The notes under the pieces were generated by a model. The model searched no databases and was not told where the DNA came from. It saw only the letters and a program-made list of their open reading frames with translations. Positions 23,107 to 37,383 of a DNA stretch of 64,000 nucleotides are shown in pieces (positions within the stretch are counted from its first letter, which is position 1; the number at the start of each line of letters is the position of its first letter). This stretch comes from Magicicada septendecula (Eukaryota > Arthropoda > Insecta > Hemiptera > Cicadidae), in the NCBI GenBank assembly GCA_034769895.1, contig CM068367.1, positions 119,387,927-119,451,926 on the forward strand. The letters are read 5' to 3'. The position numbers and the translations under genes are program-made.

Positions 23107-24252
23107 TTCCCTGCATTTTTATTGCGGTAGTGATAATAATAAAATGGAAACGTAAACAGTACATAACTGAGATATGCTTGCCTGCCACGCACGATATATT
23201 TTCTCTTATACATGACTAGCAGAATACCCGTGCTTCGCTACGGAGTTTCACGTTGTACGTAATGAAAATGTTAGTTTAATTAAAGTAGGCTTCTTAAAAA
23301 TAAATAGCTGTTGCCCACAACTTCGTTCGCGTGGTCTTCAATTTAATGCGATAATATATTTAGAACAGAATCTATTCTATTGGGTTGCCATAGTAACCAG
23401 ATCTAATAGTGTTTTAAGACCGCAAAGGACCCCCCAGAGGATCGTATCGAAAAAAACACCTGTCCTATGTTGGTTCTCCCGTTGCGTAAAATATTTGTGC
23501 CAAGTTTGGTTGAAATCGGTCCAATGGTTTAGGTGGAGAGATGGAAGACCCCAAAGGACCCCCCAAAGGATCAAATACGAAAAAAACACTTGTCCTATGT
23601 TGGTTCTCCCTTTGCGTAAAATATTTGTGCCAAGTTTGGTTGAAATCGGTCCAGTGGTTTAGGAGGCGATGTGGAAGACCCCAAAGAACCCCCAAAAGGA
23701 CCCCATCGAAAAAACACCTATCCTATGTTGGTTCTCCCGTTGCATAAAATATTTGTGCCAAGTTTGGTTGAAATCGGTACAGTGGTTTAGGAGGAGATGT
23801 GGAAGAAACCTTCGCGGACGTGCGCACAACAACTCACCGAAGTTTCATCGCAATCGGATGAATGGTATAGGAACGCATACGGGACAAACAAAGAAACATT
23901 CATTTTTATATATAAGATGTAAACTATACCACTTACTTGACATAAACCGTGATAGCTAAGCTAATGTACAACATATATGTATTAATTATACACATAAATG
24001 TTCCTCGATAGACACTCTATCTATTGGCGAAAATTTGAATAAAATCCGTTCAGTACTTCCTGAGATTAGCGATTTCAAACACAGAGAGAAAACGGACCGA
24101 CTTTACTTTATACTATGTACAGATTTACATTAAAATGAAAAAATTATAATTTTATTGCCTGGCAACAAAATTATTTTATTTTTAACAATTACCATTGTTT
24201 GAAAAAGTTTAAATGAATTTTCAAGTACTTTACTCTTGTTAAAACGTAAAAG
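22266..24252 (+). repeat. Full HOR cassette, copy 4
   Basis: ORF 22331-22627 with Lys at residue 40. (TG)17 at 23071-23104, with GCAAAT before it and CTTCCCTGCAT after it. Left of the (TG)n it pairs with copy 6; right of it, with copy 2. The (TG)n is the switch point. Confidence 0.9.
23216..24123 (-). mobile_element. Helitron, copy 4
   Basis: 908 bp with intact ends. Carries TTTCACGTTG and GGAGAGATGG like copies 1 and 2, so it belongs to the older Helitron lineage although it sits between two copies of the newer one. Confidence 0.87.
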
Positions 24253-27015
24253 GTTGCAGGTAAACCTTCCCCTTAACCGATCTTCACCAAAATCAAAAGG
24301 CCTTGAGTCCTCTACAATTCAGTGACGTATGCAAAAAATTATTTGATTCTGTTTGAATTTGCGGCAGTTATCGTTTGCCATAGAAAATACGCTTGATAAA
24401 AAACGTTGCAGGTAAACTCCCCCTTCCCCTCAACCGATCTTCACCAAAAACAATAGGTCTTGAGAACTCTACAAATCACGGCTGTATGCAAATAATCTTT
24501 TCATTCTGTTTGAATTTGCGGCTGTTATCGTTTGCCATAGAAAATTACCCTTGATTAAAAAACGTTGCAGGTAAACTACCCCTTTCCCTTAACCGATCTT
24601 CACCAAAAACAATAGGTCTTGAGAACTCTGCAAATCACGGCTGTATGCAAACAATTATATGATTCTGTTTGAATTTGCGGCTGTTATCGTTTGCCATAGA
24701 AAATACCCTTGTTAAAAAAACGCTGCAGGTAAACTACCCCTTTCCCTTAACCGAGCTTCACCAAAAACAATAGGTCTTGAGAACTCTACAGTTTAGGGCT
24801 GTATGCAAATAATCTTTTGATTCTGTTTGAATATGCGGCTGTTATCGTTTGCCATAGGAAATACCCTTGTTAAAACATAAAACGTTACAGGTAAACTACC
24901 CCTTTCCCTTAACCAATCTTCACCAAAAACAATAGGTCTTGAGAAGTCTACAATTCAGGGCTGTATGCGAAACATTATTTGATTCTGTTTGAATTTGCGG
25001 CTGTTATCGTTTGCCAAAAAAAAATTTTTCCCTTGATAAAAAAACACCGTTGCAAGTAAACTACCCCTTTCCCTCAACCAATCTTCACCAAAAACAATAA
25101 GTCGTGAGTACTTAACAATTCAGGGCTGTATGCAAAAAATTATTTGATTCTGTTTGAATTTGCGGCAGTTATCGTTTGCCATAGAAAAAAAATCTACACA
25201 CAGACAGACACACACACAGACACTTTTCGGAAAACGACTTTTTTTCATGTTTTGAGTGTAGTACAATCAGAATCTGCAATAATCTCGAACACGATTTTTT
25301 TTGCCATCACCATACTTCCATTTCCTTAAGGAATATGGAAGTAAAAAAAATTATAATTTTATTGCCTGGCAACAAAATTATTTTATTTTTAACAATTACC
25401 ATTGTTTGAAAAAGTTTAAATGAATTTTCAAGTACTTTACTCTTGTTAAAATGTAAAAGGTTGCAGGTAAACTACCCCTTCCCCTTAACCGATCTTCACC
25501 AAAATGAAAAGGCCTTGAGTCCTCTACAATTCAGTGATGTATCCAAAAACTTATTTGATTCTGTTTGAATTTGCGGCAGTTATCGTTTGCCATAGAAAAT
25601 ACGCTTGATAAAAAACGTTGCAGGTAAACTACCCCTTCCCCTCAACCGATCTTCACCAAAAACAATAGGTCTTGAGAACTCTGCAAATCACGGCTGTATG
25701 CAAACAATTATATGATTCTGTTTGAATTTGAGGCTGTTATCGTTTGCCATAGAAAATTACCCTTGATTAAAAAACGTTGCAGGTAAACTACCCCTTCCCC
25801 TCAACCGATCTTTACCAAAAACAGTAAGTCTTGAGTACTCTACAAATCAGGGCTGTATGCAAAAAATTATTTGTTTCTGTTTGAATTTGCGGCTCTTATC
25901 GTTTGCCATAGAAAATACCCTTTTAAAACATAAAACGTTGCCAGTAAACTACCACTTTCCCTTAACCGATCTTCACCAAAAACAAAAGGTCTTGAGAACT
26001 CTACAATTCAGGGCAGTATGCGAAACATTATTTGATTATGTTTGAATTTGCGGCTCGTATCGTTTGCCATAGAAAATACCCTTGTTAAAACAAAAAACGT
26101 TGCAGGTAAACTACCCCTTTCACTTAACCGATCTTGACCAAAATCAACAGATCTTGAGAACTCTACAATTCAGGGCTGAATGCGAAATATTATTTAATTC
26201 TGTTTGAATTTGCGGCTGTTATCGTTTGCCAAACAAACAAAATCACCCTTGATACAAAAAAACCATTGCAGGTAAACTACCCCTTTGCCTCAACCGATCT
26301 TCACCAAAAACTATAGGTCGTGAGTACTCGACAAATCAGAGCTGTGTGCAAAAAATTATTTGATTCTGTTTGAATTTGCGGCTGTTATCGTTTGCCATAG
26401 AAAAAAAATATACAGACACACACACAATCAGAATCTGCAATAATCTCGAACACGATTTTTTTGCCATCACCATACTTCCATTTCCTTAAGGAACATGGAA
26501 GTAAAAATTACCCTTGAAAAAACTGTTGCAGGTAAACTACCCCTTTCCCTTAACCGATCTTCACCAAAAACGATCAGTCTTGAGAACTCTACAATTCAAG
26601 GCTGCGTATGCAAAATATTATATGATTCTGTTTGAATTTGCGGCTGTTATCGTTTGCCATACAAAATGCCCTTGATAAAACAAAAAACGTGGCAGGTAAA
26701 CTACCCTTTTCCCTTAACCGATCTTCACCAAAAACAATAGGTGTTGAGAACTCTACAATTCAGGGCAGTATGCAAAAAATTATTTGATTATGTTTGAATT
26801 TGTGGCTGTTATCGTTTGCCATAGAAAATACCCTTGTTAAAACATCAAACGTTGCAGGTAAACTACCCCTTTCCCTTAACCGATCTTTACCAAAATCAAC
26901 AGATCTTGAGAACTCTACAATTGAGAGCTGTATGCGACACATTATTTGATTCTGTTTGAATTTGCGGCTGTTATCGTTTGCCAAACAAACAAAATTACCC
27001 TTTATAAAACAAAAA
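24253..27015 (+). repeat. Satellite block 4
   Basis: Near-identical to block 2: B-C fusion at 25194-25342/25343-25459 and short B at 26410-26502. One visible difference is CTCTACAGTTTAGG (about 24785) for CTCTACAATTTAGG. No gene is seen. Confidence 0.9.
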
Positions 27016-28990
27016 TATCGGTATGGAGAACCATACATGACTTCCATATTCTAAGATTTATTTTTAAAATCATTTTCGAAATGAAATATTACCATAGAAA
27101 CTACTTCTTTCTACTTACTGCTTCAGCCTTAACCACAGTACTGTGGTCACTAACATATACCACCTTACGTTATCGCACTCGATTTTCACTGATGATGGAA
27201 GGCAATGGCATTGCCGAAACGTCTGGTTTTGTAGAAAACATTGGACTACGGCCAAATATCCCGGGAAGGAATTTTAACAAAAACTACTTCTTTGTTGCCG
27301 ATAACGTTGTACACATATATATAAAAAATATGCATAAAATTAATGGCTTGTATAAGTTAATGATTGATCTCCATTAAGTAGTGCTCAAGTTTCCAAAGTT
27401 TTAATATTATGATGTCCGTAATTAAAACATCAGAGCAGGTTTAGTGTGTATGAGGGTTCACCGTGGACAAAAATTTTCAACATTTCCTATTGAGCGTTGC
27501 TTAGAATAAATCTGCGAATCTACAGTGTACGTTTCACAGAACAAACACGCGGAAAAGAAGGAGCGCTCCGAAGTCACTCATGGACCCTCAGCATCTTGCA
27601 GAGGGTTCATTCCCTAAAGACGAAAAGTCTGTCTATGAATCGTTCCTCTGTAAACACGTGCAGTTACACTGCCCAGCGATCCACAGGAAGCAAATCGCTA
27701 TCCACGCTGGACACTTTTTCGGCTTGCATGCGTTATGTTGGTATGGGTTCGGCACTTTCCATTTAAAAACCGTGCAAATGTAAGAAAATAAACATGAATG
27801 AGGCCAGAAATAACGCGAATTGTGTGTGTGTGTGTGTGTGTGTCTTCCCTTCATTTTTATTGCGGTAGTGATAATAATAAAATGGAAACGTAAACAGTAC
27901 ATAACTGAGATATGCTTGCCTGCCACGCACGATATATTTTCTCTTATACATGACTAGCAGAATACCCGTGCTTCGCTACGGAGTTTCATGTTGTACGTAA
28001 TGAAAATGTTAGTTTAATTAAAGTAGGCTTCTTAAAAATAAATAGCTGTTGCCCACAACTTCGTTCGCGTGGTCTTCAATTTAATGCGATAATATATTTA
28101 GAACAGAATCTATTCTATTGGGTTGCCATAGTAACCAGATCTAATAGTGTTTTAAGACCGCAAAGGACCCCCCAGAGGATCGTATCGAAAAAAACACCTG
28201 TCCTATGTTGGTTCTCCCGTTGCGTAAAATATTTGTGCCAAGTTTGGTTGAAATCGGTCCAATGGTTTAGGTGGAGACATGGAAGACCCCAAAGGACCCC
28301 CCAAAGGATCAAATACGAAAAAAACACTTGTCCTATGTTGGTTCTCCCTTTGCGTAAAATATTTGTGCCAAGTTTGGTTGAAATCGGTCCAGTGGTTTAG
28401 GAGGCGATGTGGAAGACCCCAAAGAACCCCCAAAAGGACCCCATCGAAAAAACACCTATCCTATGTTGGTTCTCCCGTTGCATAAAATATTTGTGCCAAG
28501 TTTGGTTGAAATCGGTACAGTGGTTTAGGAGGAGATGTGGAAGAAACCTTCGCGGACGTGCGCACAACAACTCACCGAAGTTTCATCGCAATCGGATGAA
28601 TGGTATAGGAACGCATACGGGACAAACAAAGAAACATTCATTTTTATATATAAGATGTAAACTATACCACTTACTTGACATAAACCGTGATAGCTAAGCT
28701 AATGTACAACATATATGTATTAATTATACACATAAATGTTCCTCGATAGACACTCTATCTATTGGCGAAAATTTGAATAAAATCCGTTCAGTACTTCCTG
28801 AGATTAGCGATTTCAAACACAGAGAGAAAACGGACCGACTTTACTTTATACTATGTACAGATTTACATTAAAATGAAAAAATTATAATTTTATTGCCTGG
28901 CAACAAAATTATTTTATTTTTAACAATTACCATTGTTTGAAAAAGTTTAAATGAATTTTCAAGTACTTTACTCTTGTTAAAACGTAAAAG
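27016..28990 (+). repeat. Full HOR cassette, copy 5
   Basis: ORF 27081-27377, consensus. (TG)11 at 27821-27842. I saw no difference from copy 3. Confidence 0.9.
27954..28861 (-). mobile_element. Helitron, copy 5
   Basis: 908 bp, intact ends, newer-lineage variants (TTTCATGTTG, GGAGACATGG), matching copy 3. Confidence 0.87.
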
Positions 28991-31749
28991 GTTGCAGGTA
29001 AACCTTCCCCTTAACCGATCTTCACCAAAATCAAAAGGCCTTGAGTCCTCTACAATTCAGTGACGTATGCAAAAAATTATTTGATTCTGTTTGAATTTGC
29101 GGCAGTTATCGTTTGCCATAGAAAATACGCTTGATAAAAAACGTTGCAGGTAAACTCCCCCTTCCCCTCAACCGATCTTCACCAAAAACAATAGGTCTTG
29201 AGTACTCTACAAATCACGGCGGTATGCAAATAATCTTTTCATTCTGTTTGAATTTGCGGCTGTTATCGTTTGCCATAGAAAATACCCTTGATAAAAAAAC
29301 GCTGCAGGTAAACTACCCCCTTCCCTTAACCGATCTTCACCAAAAACAATAGGTCTTGAGAACTCTGCAAATCACGGCTGTATGCAAAAAATTATATGAT
29401 TCTGTTTGAATTTGCGGCTGTTATCGTTTGCCATAGAAAATACCCTTGTTAAAAAAACGCTGCAGGTAAACTACCCTTTTCCCTTAACCGAGCTTCACCA
29501 AAAACAATAGGTCTTGAGAACTCTACAATTTAGGGCTGTATGCAAATAATCTTTTGATTCTGTTTGAATATGCGGCTGTTATCGTTTGCCATAGGAAATA
29601 CCCTTGTTAAAACATAAAACGTTACAGGTAAACTACCCCTTTCCCTTAACCAATCTTCACCAAAAACAATAGGTCTTGAGAAGTCTACAATTCAGGGCTG
29701 TATGCGAAACATTATTTGATTCTGTTTGAATTTGCGGCTGTTATCGTTTGCCAAAAAAAAATTTTTCCCTTGATAAAAAAACACCGTTGCAAGTAAACTA
29801 CCCCTTTCCCTCAACCAATCTTCACCAAAAACAATAGGTCATGAGTACTTAACAAATCAGGGCTGTATGCAAAACATTATTTGATTCTGTTTGAATTTGC
29901 GGCAGTTATCGTTTGCCATAGAAAAAAATCTACACACAGACAGACACACACACAGACACTTTTCGGAAAACGACTTTTTTTCATGTTTTGAGTGTAGTAC
30001 AATCAGAATCTGCAATAATCTCGAACACGATTTTTTTTGCCATCACCATACTTCCATTTCCTTAAGGAATATGGAAGTAAAAATTATAATTTTATTGCCT
30101 GGCAACAAAATTATTTTATTTTTAACAATTACCATTGTTTGAAAAAGTTTAAATGAATTTTCAAGTACTTTACTCTTGTTAAAACGTAAAAGGTTGCAGG
30201 TAAACTACCCCTTCCCCTTAACCGATCTTCACCAAAATCAAAAGGCCTTGAGTCCTCTACAATTCAGTGATGTATGCAAAAACTTATTTGATTCTGTTTG
30301 AATTTGCGGCAGTTATCGTTTGCCATAGAAAATACGCTTGATAAAAAACGTTGCAGGTAAACTACCCCTTCCCCTCAACCGATCTTCACCAAAAACAATA
30401 GGTCTTGAGTACTCTACAAATCACGGCTGTATGCAAAAAATTATATGATTCTGTTTGAATTTGCGGCTGTTATCGTTTGCCATAGAAAATACCCTTGATT
30501 AAAAAACGTTGCAGGTAAACTACCCCTTACCCTCAACCGATCTTTACCAAAAACAGTAAGTCTTGAGTACTCTACAAATCAGGGCTGTATGCAAAAAATT
30601 ATTTGTTTCTGTTTGAATTTGCGGCTCTTATCGTTTGCCATAGAAAATACCCTTTTAAAACATAAAACGTTGCCAGTAAACTACCACTTTCCCTTAACCG
30701 ATCTTCACCAAAAACAAAAGGTCTTGAGAACTCTACAATTCAGGGCAGTATGCGAAACATTATTTGATTATGTTTGAATTTGCGGCTCGTATCGTTTGCC
30801 ATAGAAAATACCCTTGTTAAAACAAAAAACGTTGCAGGTAAACTACCCCTTTCACTTAACCGATCTTGACCAAAATCAACGGATCTTGAGAACTCTACAA
30901 TTCAGGGCTGAATGCGAAATATTATTTAATTCTGTTTGAATTTGCGGCTGTTATCGTTTTCCAAACAAACAAAATCATCCTTGATACAAAAAAACCATTG
31001 CAGGTAAACTACCCCTTTGCCTCAACCGATCTTCACCAAAAACAATAGGTCGTGAGTACTCTACAAATCAGAGCTGTGTGCAAAAAATTATTTGATTCTG
31101 TTTGAATTTGCGGCTGTTATCGTTTGCCATAGAAAAAAAAATCTACAGACACACACACAATCAGAATCTGCAATAATCTCGAACTTGATTTTTTTGCCAT
31201 CACCATACTTCCATTTCCTTAAGGAACATGGAAGTAAAAATTACCCTTGAAAAAAACTGTTGCAGGTAAACTACCCCTTTCCCTTAACCGATCTTCACCA
31301 AAAACGATCAGTCTTGAGAACTCTACAATTCAAGGCTGCGTATGCAAAATATTATATGATTCTGTTTGAATTTGCGGCTGTTATCGTTTGCCATACAAAA
31401 TGCCCTTGATAAAACAAAAAACGTGGCAGGTAAACTACCCTTTTCCCTTAACCGATCTTCACCAAAAACAACAGGTGTTGAGAACTCTACAATTCAGGGC
31501 AGTATGCAAAAAATTATTTGATTATGTTTGAATTTGTGGCTGTTATCGTTTGCCATAGAAAATACCCTTGTTAAAACATCAAACGTTGCAGGTAAACTAC
31601 CCCTTTCCCTTAACCGATCTTTACCAAAATCAACAGATCTTGAGAACTCTACAATTGAGAGGTGTATGCGACACATTATTTGATTCTGTTTGAATTTGCG
31701 GCTGTTATCGTTTGCCAAACAAACAAAATTACCCTTTATAAAACAAAAA
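28991..31749 (+). repeat. Satellite block 5
   Basis: Near-identical to block 3: B-C fusion at 29930-30078/30079-30192 and short B at 31143-31235. Differences include CCCCTTACCC (about 30523) and CTCGAACTTGA (about 31180). No gene is seen. Confidence 0.9.
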
Positions 31750-32552
31750 TATCGGTATGGAGAACCATACATGACTTCCATATTCTAAGATTTATTTTTA
31801 AAATCATTTTCGAAATGAAATATTACCATACAAACTACTTCTTTCTACTTACTGCTTCAGCCTTAACCACAGTACTGTGGTCACTAACATATACCACCTT
31901 ACGTTATCGCACTCGATTTTCACTGATGATGAAAGGCAATGGCATTGCCGAAACGTCTGGTTTTGTAGAAAACATTGGACTACGGCCAAATATCCCGGGA
32001 AGGAATTTTAACAAAAACTACTTCTTTGTTGCCGATAACGTTGTACACATATATATAAAAAATATGCATAAAATTAATGGCTTGTATAAGTTAATGATTG
32101 ATCTCCATTAAGTAGTGCTCAAGTTTCCAAAGTTTTAATATTATGATGTCCGTAATTAAAACATCAGAGCAGGTTTAGTGTGTATGAGGGTTCACCGTGG
32201 ACAAAAATTTTCAACATTTCCTATTGAGCGTTGCTTAGAATAAATCTGCGAATCTACAGTGTACGTTTCACAGAACAAACACGCGGAAAAGAAGGAGCGC
32301 TCCGAAGTCACTCATGGACCCTCAGCATCTTGCAGAGGGTTCATTCCCTAAAGACGAAAAGTCTGTCTATGAATCGTTCCTCTGTAAACACGTGCAGTTA
32401 CACTGCCCAGCGATCCACAGGAAGCAAATCGCTATCCACGCTGGACACTTTTTCGGCTTGCATGCGTTATGTTGGTATGGGTTCGGCACTTTCCATTTAA
32501 AAACCGTGCAAATGTAAGAAAATAAACATGAATGAGGCCAGAAATAACGCAA

Positions 32553-32583
<31 letters not shown>

Positions 32584-33731
32584 CTTCCCTTCATTTTTAT
32601 TGCGGTAGTGATAATAATAAAATGGAAACGTAAACAGTACATAACTGAGATATGCTTGCCTGCCACGCACGATATATTTTCTCTTATACATGACTAGCAG
32701 AATACCCGTGCTTCGCTACGGAGTTTCATGTTGTACGTAATGAAAATGTTAGTTTAATTAAAGTAGGCTTCTTAAAAATAAATAGCTGTTGCCCACAACT
32801 TCGTTCGCGTGGTCTTCAATTTAATGCGATAATATATTTAGAACAGAATCTATTCTATTGGGTTGCCATAGTAACCAGATCTAATAGTGTTTTAAGACCG
32901 CAAAGGACCCCCCCAGAGGATCGTATCGAAAAAAACACCTGTCCTATGTTGGTTCTCCCGTTGCGTAAAATATTTGTGCCAAGTTTGGTTGAAATCGGTC
33001 CAATGGTTTAGGTGGAGACATGGAAGACCCCAAAGGACCCCCCAAAGGATCAAATACGAAAAAAACACTTGTCCTATGTTGGTTCTCCCTTTGCGTAAAA
33101 TATTTGTGCCAAGTTTGGTTGAAATCGGTCCAGTGGTTTAGGAGGCGATGTGGAAGACCCCAAAGAACCCCCAAAAGGACCCCATCGAAAAAACACCTAT
33201 CCTATGTTGGTTCTCCCGTTGCATAAAATATTTGTGCCAAGTTTGGTTGAAATCGGTACAGTGGTTTAGGAGGAGATGTGGAAGAAACCTTCGCGGACGT
33301 GCGCACAACAACTCACCGAAGTTTCATCGCAATCGGATGAATGGTATAGGAACGCATACGGGACAAACAAAGAAACATTCATTTTTATATATAAGATGTA
33401 AACTATACCACTTACTTGACATAAACCGTGATAGCTAAGCTAATGTACAACATATATGTATTAATTATACACATAAATGTTCCTCGATAGACACTCTATC
33501 TATTGGCGAAAATTTGAATAAAATCCGTTCAGTACTTCCTGAGATTAGCGATTTCAAACACAGAGAGAAAACGGACCGACTATACTTTATACTATGTACA
33601 GATTTACATTAAAATGAAAAAATTATAATTTTATTGCCTGGCAACAAAATTATTTTATTTTTAAAAATTACCATTGTTTGAAAAAGTTTAAATGAATTTT
33701 CAAGTACTTTACTCTTGTTAAAACGTAAAAG
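31750..33731 (+). repeat. Full HOR cassette, copy 6
   Basis: ORF 31815-32111 with Lys40 plus a private Thr at residue 6. (TG)14 at 32555-32582, GCAAAT before it and CTTCCCTTCAT after it, a recombinant of the two cassette lineages. First cassette whose tail C reads TTTTTAAAAATTACC instead of TTTTTAACAATTACC. Confidence 0.9.
32694..33602 (-). mobile_element. Helitron, copy 6
   Basis: 909 bp: one extra C in the first minisatellite unit (near 32911). Newer-lineage variants otherwise. Confidence 0.87.
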
Positions 33732-36700
33732 GTTGCAGGTAAACCTTCCCCTTAACCGATCTTCACCAAAATCAAAAGGCCTTGAGTCCTCTACAATTCA
33801 GTGACGTATGCAAAAAATTATTTGATTCTGTTTGAATTTGCGGCAGTTATCGTTTGCCATAGAAAATACGCTTGATAAAAAACGTTGCAGGTAAACTACC
33901 CCTTCCCCTCAACCGATCTTCACCAAAAACAATAGGTCTTGAGTACGCTACAAATCACGGCTGTATGCAAATAATCTTTTCATTCTGTTTGAATTTGCGG
34001 CTGTTATCGTTTGCCATAGAAAATACCCTTGATAAAAAAACGCTGCAGGTAAACTACCCCTTTCCCTTAACCGATCTTCACCAAAAACAACAGGTCTTGA
34101 GAACTCTGCAAATCACGGCTGTATGCAAAAAATTATTTGATTCTGTTTGAATTTGCGGCTGTTATCGTTTGCCAAAAAAAATTTTTCCCTTGATAAAAAA
34201 ACACCGTTGCAAGTAAACTACCCCTTTCCCTCAACCAATCTTCACCAAAAACAATAGGTCATTAGTACTTATCAAATCAGGGCTGTATGCAAAAAATTAT
34301 TTGATTCTGTTTGAATTTGCGGCAGTTATCGTTTGCCATAGAAAAAAAATCTACACACAGACAGACACACACACAGACACTTTTTGGAAAACGACTTTTT
34401 TTCATGTTTTGAGTGTAGTACAATCAGAATCTGCAATAATCTCGAACACGATTTTTTTTGCCATCACCATACTTCCATTTCCTTAAGGAATATGGAAGTA
34501 AAAATTATAATTTTATTGCCTGGCAACAAAATTATTTTATTTTTAACAATTACCATTGTTTGAAAAAGTTTAAATGAATTTTCAAGTACTTTACTCTTGT
34601 TAAAACGTAAAAGGTTGCAGGTAAACTACCCCTTCCCCTTAACCGATCTTCACCAAAATCAAAAGGCCTTGAGTCCTCTACAATTCAGTGAATTATGCAA
34701 AAACTTATTTGATTCTGTTTGAATTTGCGGCAGTTATCGTTTGCCATAGAAAATACGCTTGATAAAAAACGTTGCAGGTAAACTACCCCTTCCCCTCAAA
34801 CGATCTTCACCAAAAACAATAGGTCAAAGTACTCTACAAATCACGGCTGTATGCAAAAAATTATATGATTCTGTTTGAATTTGCGGCTGTTATCGTTTGC
34901 CATAGAAAATACCCTTGTTAAAAAAACGCTGCAGGTAAACTACCCCTTTCCCTTAACCGAGCTTCACCAAAAACAATAGGTCTTGAGAACTCTACAATTT
35001 AGGGCTGTATGCAAATAATCTTTTGATTCTGTTTGAATATGCGGCTGTTATCGTTTGCCATAGGAAATACCCTTGTTAAAACATAAAACGTTACAGGTAA
35101 ACTACCCCTTTCCCTTAACCAATCTTCACCAAAAACAATAGGTCTTGAGAAGTCTACAATTCAGGGCTGTATGCGAAACATTATTTGATTATGTTTGAAT
35201 TTGCGGCTGTTATCGTTTGCCAAAAAAAAATTTTTCCCTTGATAAAAAAACACCGTTGCAGGTAAACTACCCCTTTCCCTCAACCAATCTTCACCAAAAA
35301 CAATAGGTCGTGAGTACTTAACAATTCAGGGCTGTATGCAAAAAATTATTTGATTCTGTTTGAATTTGCGGCAGTTATCGTTTGCCATAGAAAAAAAATC
35401 TACACAGACAGACACACACACAGACACTTTTCGGAAAACGACTTTTTTTCATGTTTTGAGTGTAGTACAATCAGAATCTGCAATAATCTCGAACACGATT
35501 TTTTTTGCCATCACCATACTTCCATTTCCTTAAGGAATATGGAAGTAAAAATTATAATTTTATTGCCTGGCAACAAAATTATTTTATTTTTAACAATTAC
35601 CATTGTTTGAAAATTTTAAATGAATTTTCAAGTACTTTACTCTTGTTAAAACGTAAAAGGTTGCAGGTAAACTACCCCTTCCCCTTAACCGATCTTCACC
35701 AAAATCAAAAGGCCTTGAGTCCTCTACAATTCAGTGATGTATGCAAAAACTTATTTGATTCTGTTTGAATTTGCGGCAGTTATCGTTTGCCATAGAAAAT
35801 ACGCTTGATAAAAAACGTTGCAGGTAAACTACCCCTTCCCCTCAACCGATCTTCACCAAAAACAATAGGTCTTGAGTACTCTACAAATCACGGCTGTATG
35901 CAAAAAATTATATGATTCTGTTTGAATTTGCGGCTGTTATCGTTTGCCATAGAAAATTACCCTTGATTAAAAAACGTTGCAGGTAAACTACCCCTTCCCC
36001 TCAACCGATCTTTACCAAAAACAGTAAGTCTTGAGTACTCTACAAATCAGGGCTGTATGCAAAAAATTATTTGTTTCTGTTTGAATTTGCGGCTCTTATC
36101 GTTTGCCATAGAAAATACCCTTTTAAAACATAAAACGTTGCCAGTAAACTACCACTTTCCCTTAACCGATCTTCACCAAAAACAAAAGGTCTTGAGAACT
36201 CTACAATTCAGGGCAGTATGCGAAACATTATTTGATTATGTTTGAATTTGCGGCTCGTATCGTTTGCCATAGAAAATACCCTTGTTAAAACAAAAAACGT
36301 TGCAGGTAAACTACCCCTTTCACTTAACCGATCTTGACCAAAATCAACAGATCTTGAGAACTCTACAATTCAGGGCTGAATGCGAAATATTATTTAATTC
36401 TGTTTGAATTTGCGGCTGTTATCGTTTGCCAAACAAACAAAATCACCCTTGATACAAAAAAACCATTGCAGGTAAACTACCCCTTTGCCTCAACCGATCT
36501 TCACCAAAAACAATACGTCGTGAGTACTCTACAAATCAGAGCTGTGTGCAAAAATTATTTGATTCTGTTTGAATTTGCGGCTGTTATCGTTTGCCATAGA
36601 AAAAAAATCTACAGACACAGACAGACACACACACAATCAGAATCTGCAATAATCTCGAACACGATTTTTTTGCCATCACCATACTTCCATTTCCTTAAGG

Positions 36701-37383
36701 AACATGGAAGTAAAAATTACCCTTGATAAAAAACTGTTGCAGGTAAACTACCCCTTTCCCTTAACCGATCTTCACCAAAAACGATCAGTCTTGAGAACTC
36801 TACAATTCAAGGCTGTATGCAAAATATTATATGATTCTGTTTGAATTTGCGGCTGTTATCGTTTGCCATACAAAATACCCTTGATAAAACAAAAAACGTG
36901 GCAGGTAAACTACCCTTTTCCCTTAACCGATCTTCACCAAAAACAATAGCTCTTGAGTACTCAACAAATCAGGCCTGTATGCAAAAACGTATTTGATTGT
37001 TTAAATTTGCGGCTCTTGTTGTTTGCCATAGAAAATACCCTTTTAAAACATAAAACGTTGCAGGTAAACTACCCCTTTCCCTTAACCGATCTTCACCGAA
37101 AACAACAGGTGTTGAGAACTCTACAATTCAGGGCAGTATGCAAAAAATTATTTGATTATGTTTGAATTTGTGGCTGTTATCGTTTGCCATAGAAAATACC
37201 CTTGTTAAAACATCAAACGTTGCAGGTAAACTACCCCTTTCCCTTAACCGATCTTTACCAAAATCAACAGATCTTGAGAACTCTACAATTGAGAGCTGTA
37301 TGCGACACATTATTTGATTCTGTTTGAATTTGCGGCTGTTATCGTTTGCCAAACAAACAAAATTACCCTTTATAAAACAAAAA
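33732..37383 (+). repeat. Satellite block 6 with a partial 1.05-kb duplication
   Basis: B-C fusions at 34351-34499/34500-34613 and 35400-35546/35547-35659 lie 1047-1049 bp apart within repeated monomer series (about 34150-34910 and 35200-35960). Short B at 36609-36711. This accounts for the 5634-bp spacing to the next cassette. It includes the extra monomer (GTTTAAATTTGCGGCTCTTG) that blocks 2-5 lack. No gene is seen. Confidence 0.88.

Larger units (their letters stand above)
23105..32582 (+). repeat. 9484-bp two-cassette duplication, second copy
   Basis: Directly follows the first copy. It ends at the (TG)n of cassette 6, after which the sequence changes to the CTTCCCTTCAT form and no longer matches 23105 onward. 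The tract there is 14 units against 17, which gives the 6-bp length difference. Few single-base differences from the first copy were noticed, so the duplication is recent. Confidence 0.85.

Noticed and set aside
13621-32582. The 9484-bp duplication as a pure assembly artefact.
   Set aside because: The copies differ at scattered bases and in one (TG)n length, so a simple repeated contig is unlikely. Long reads would still be needed to settle it.
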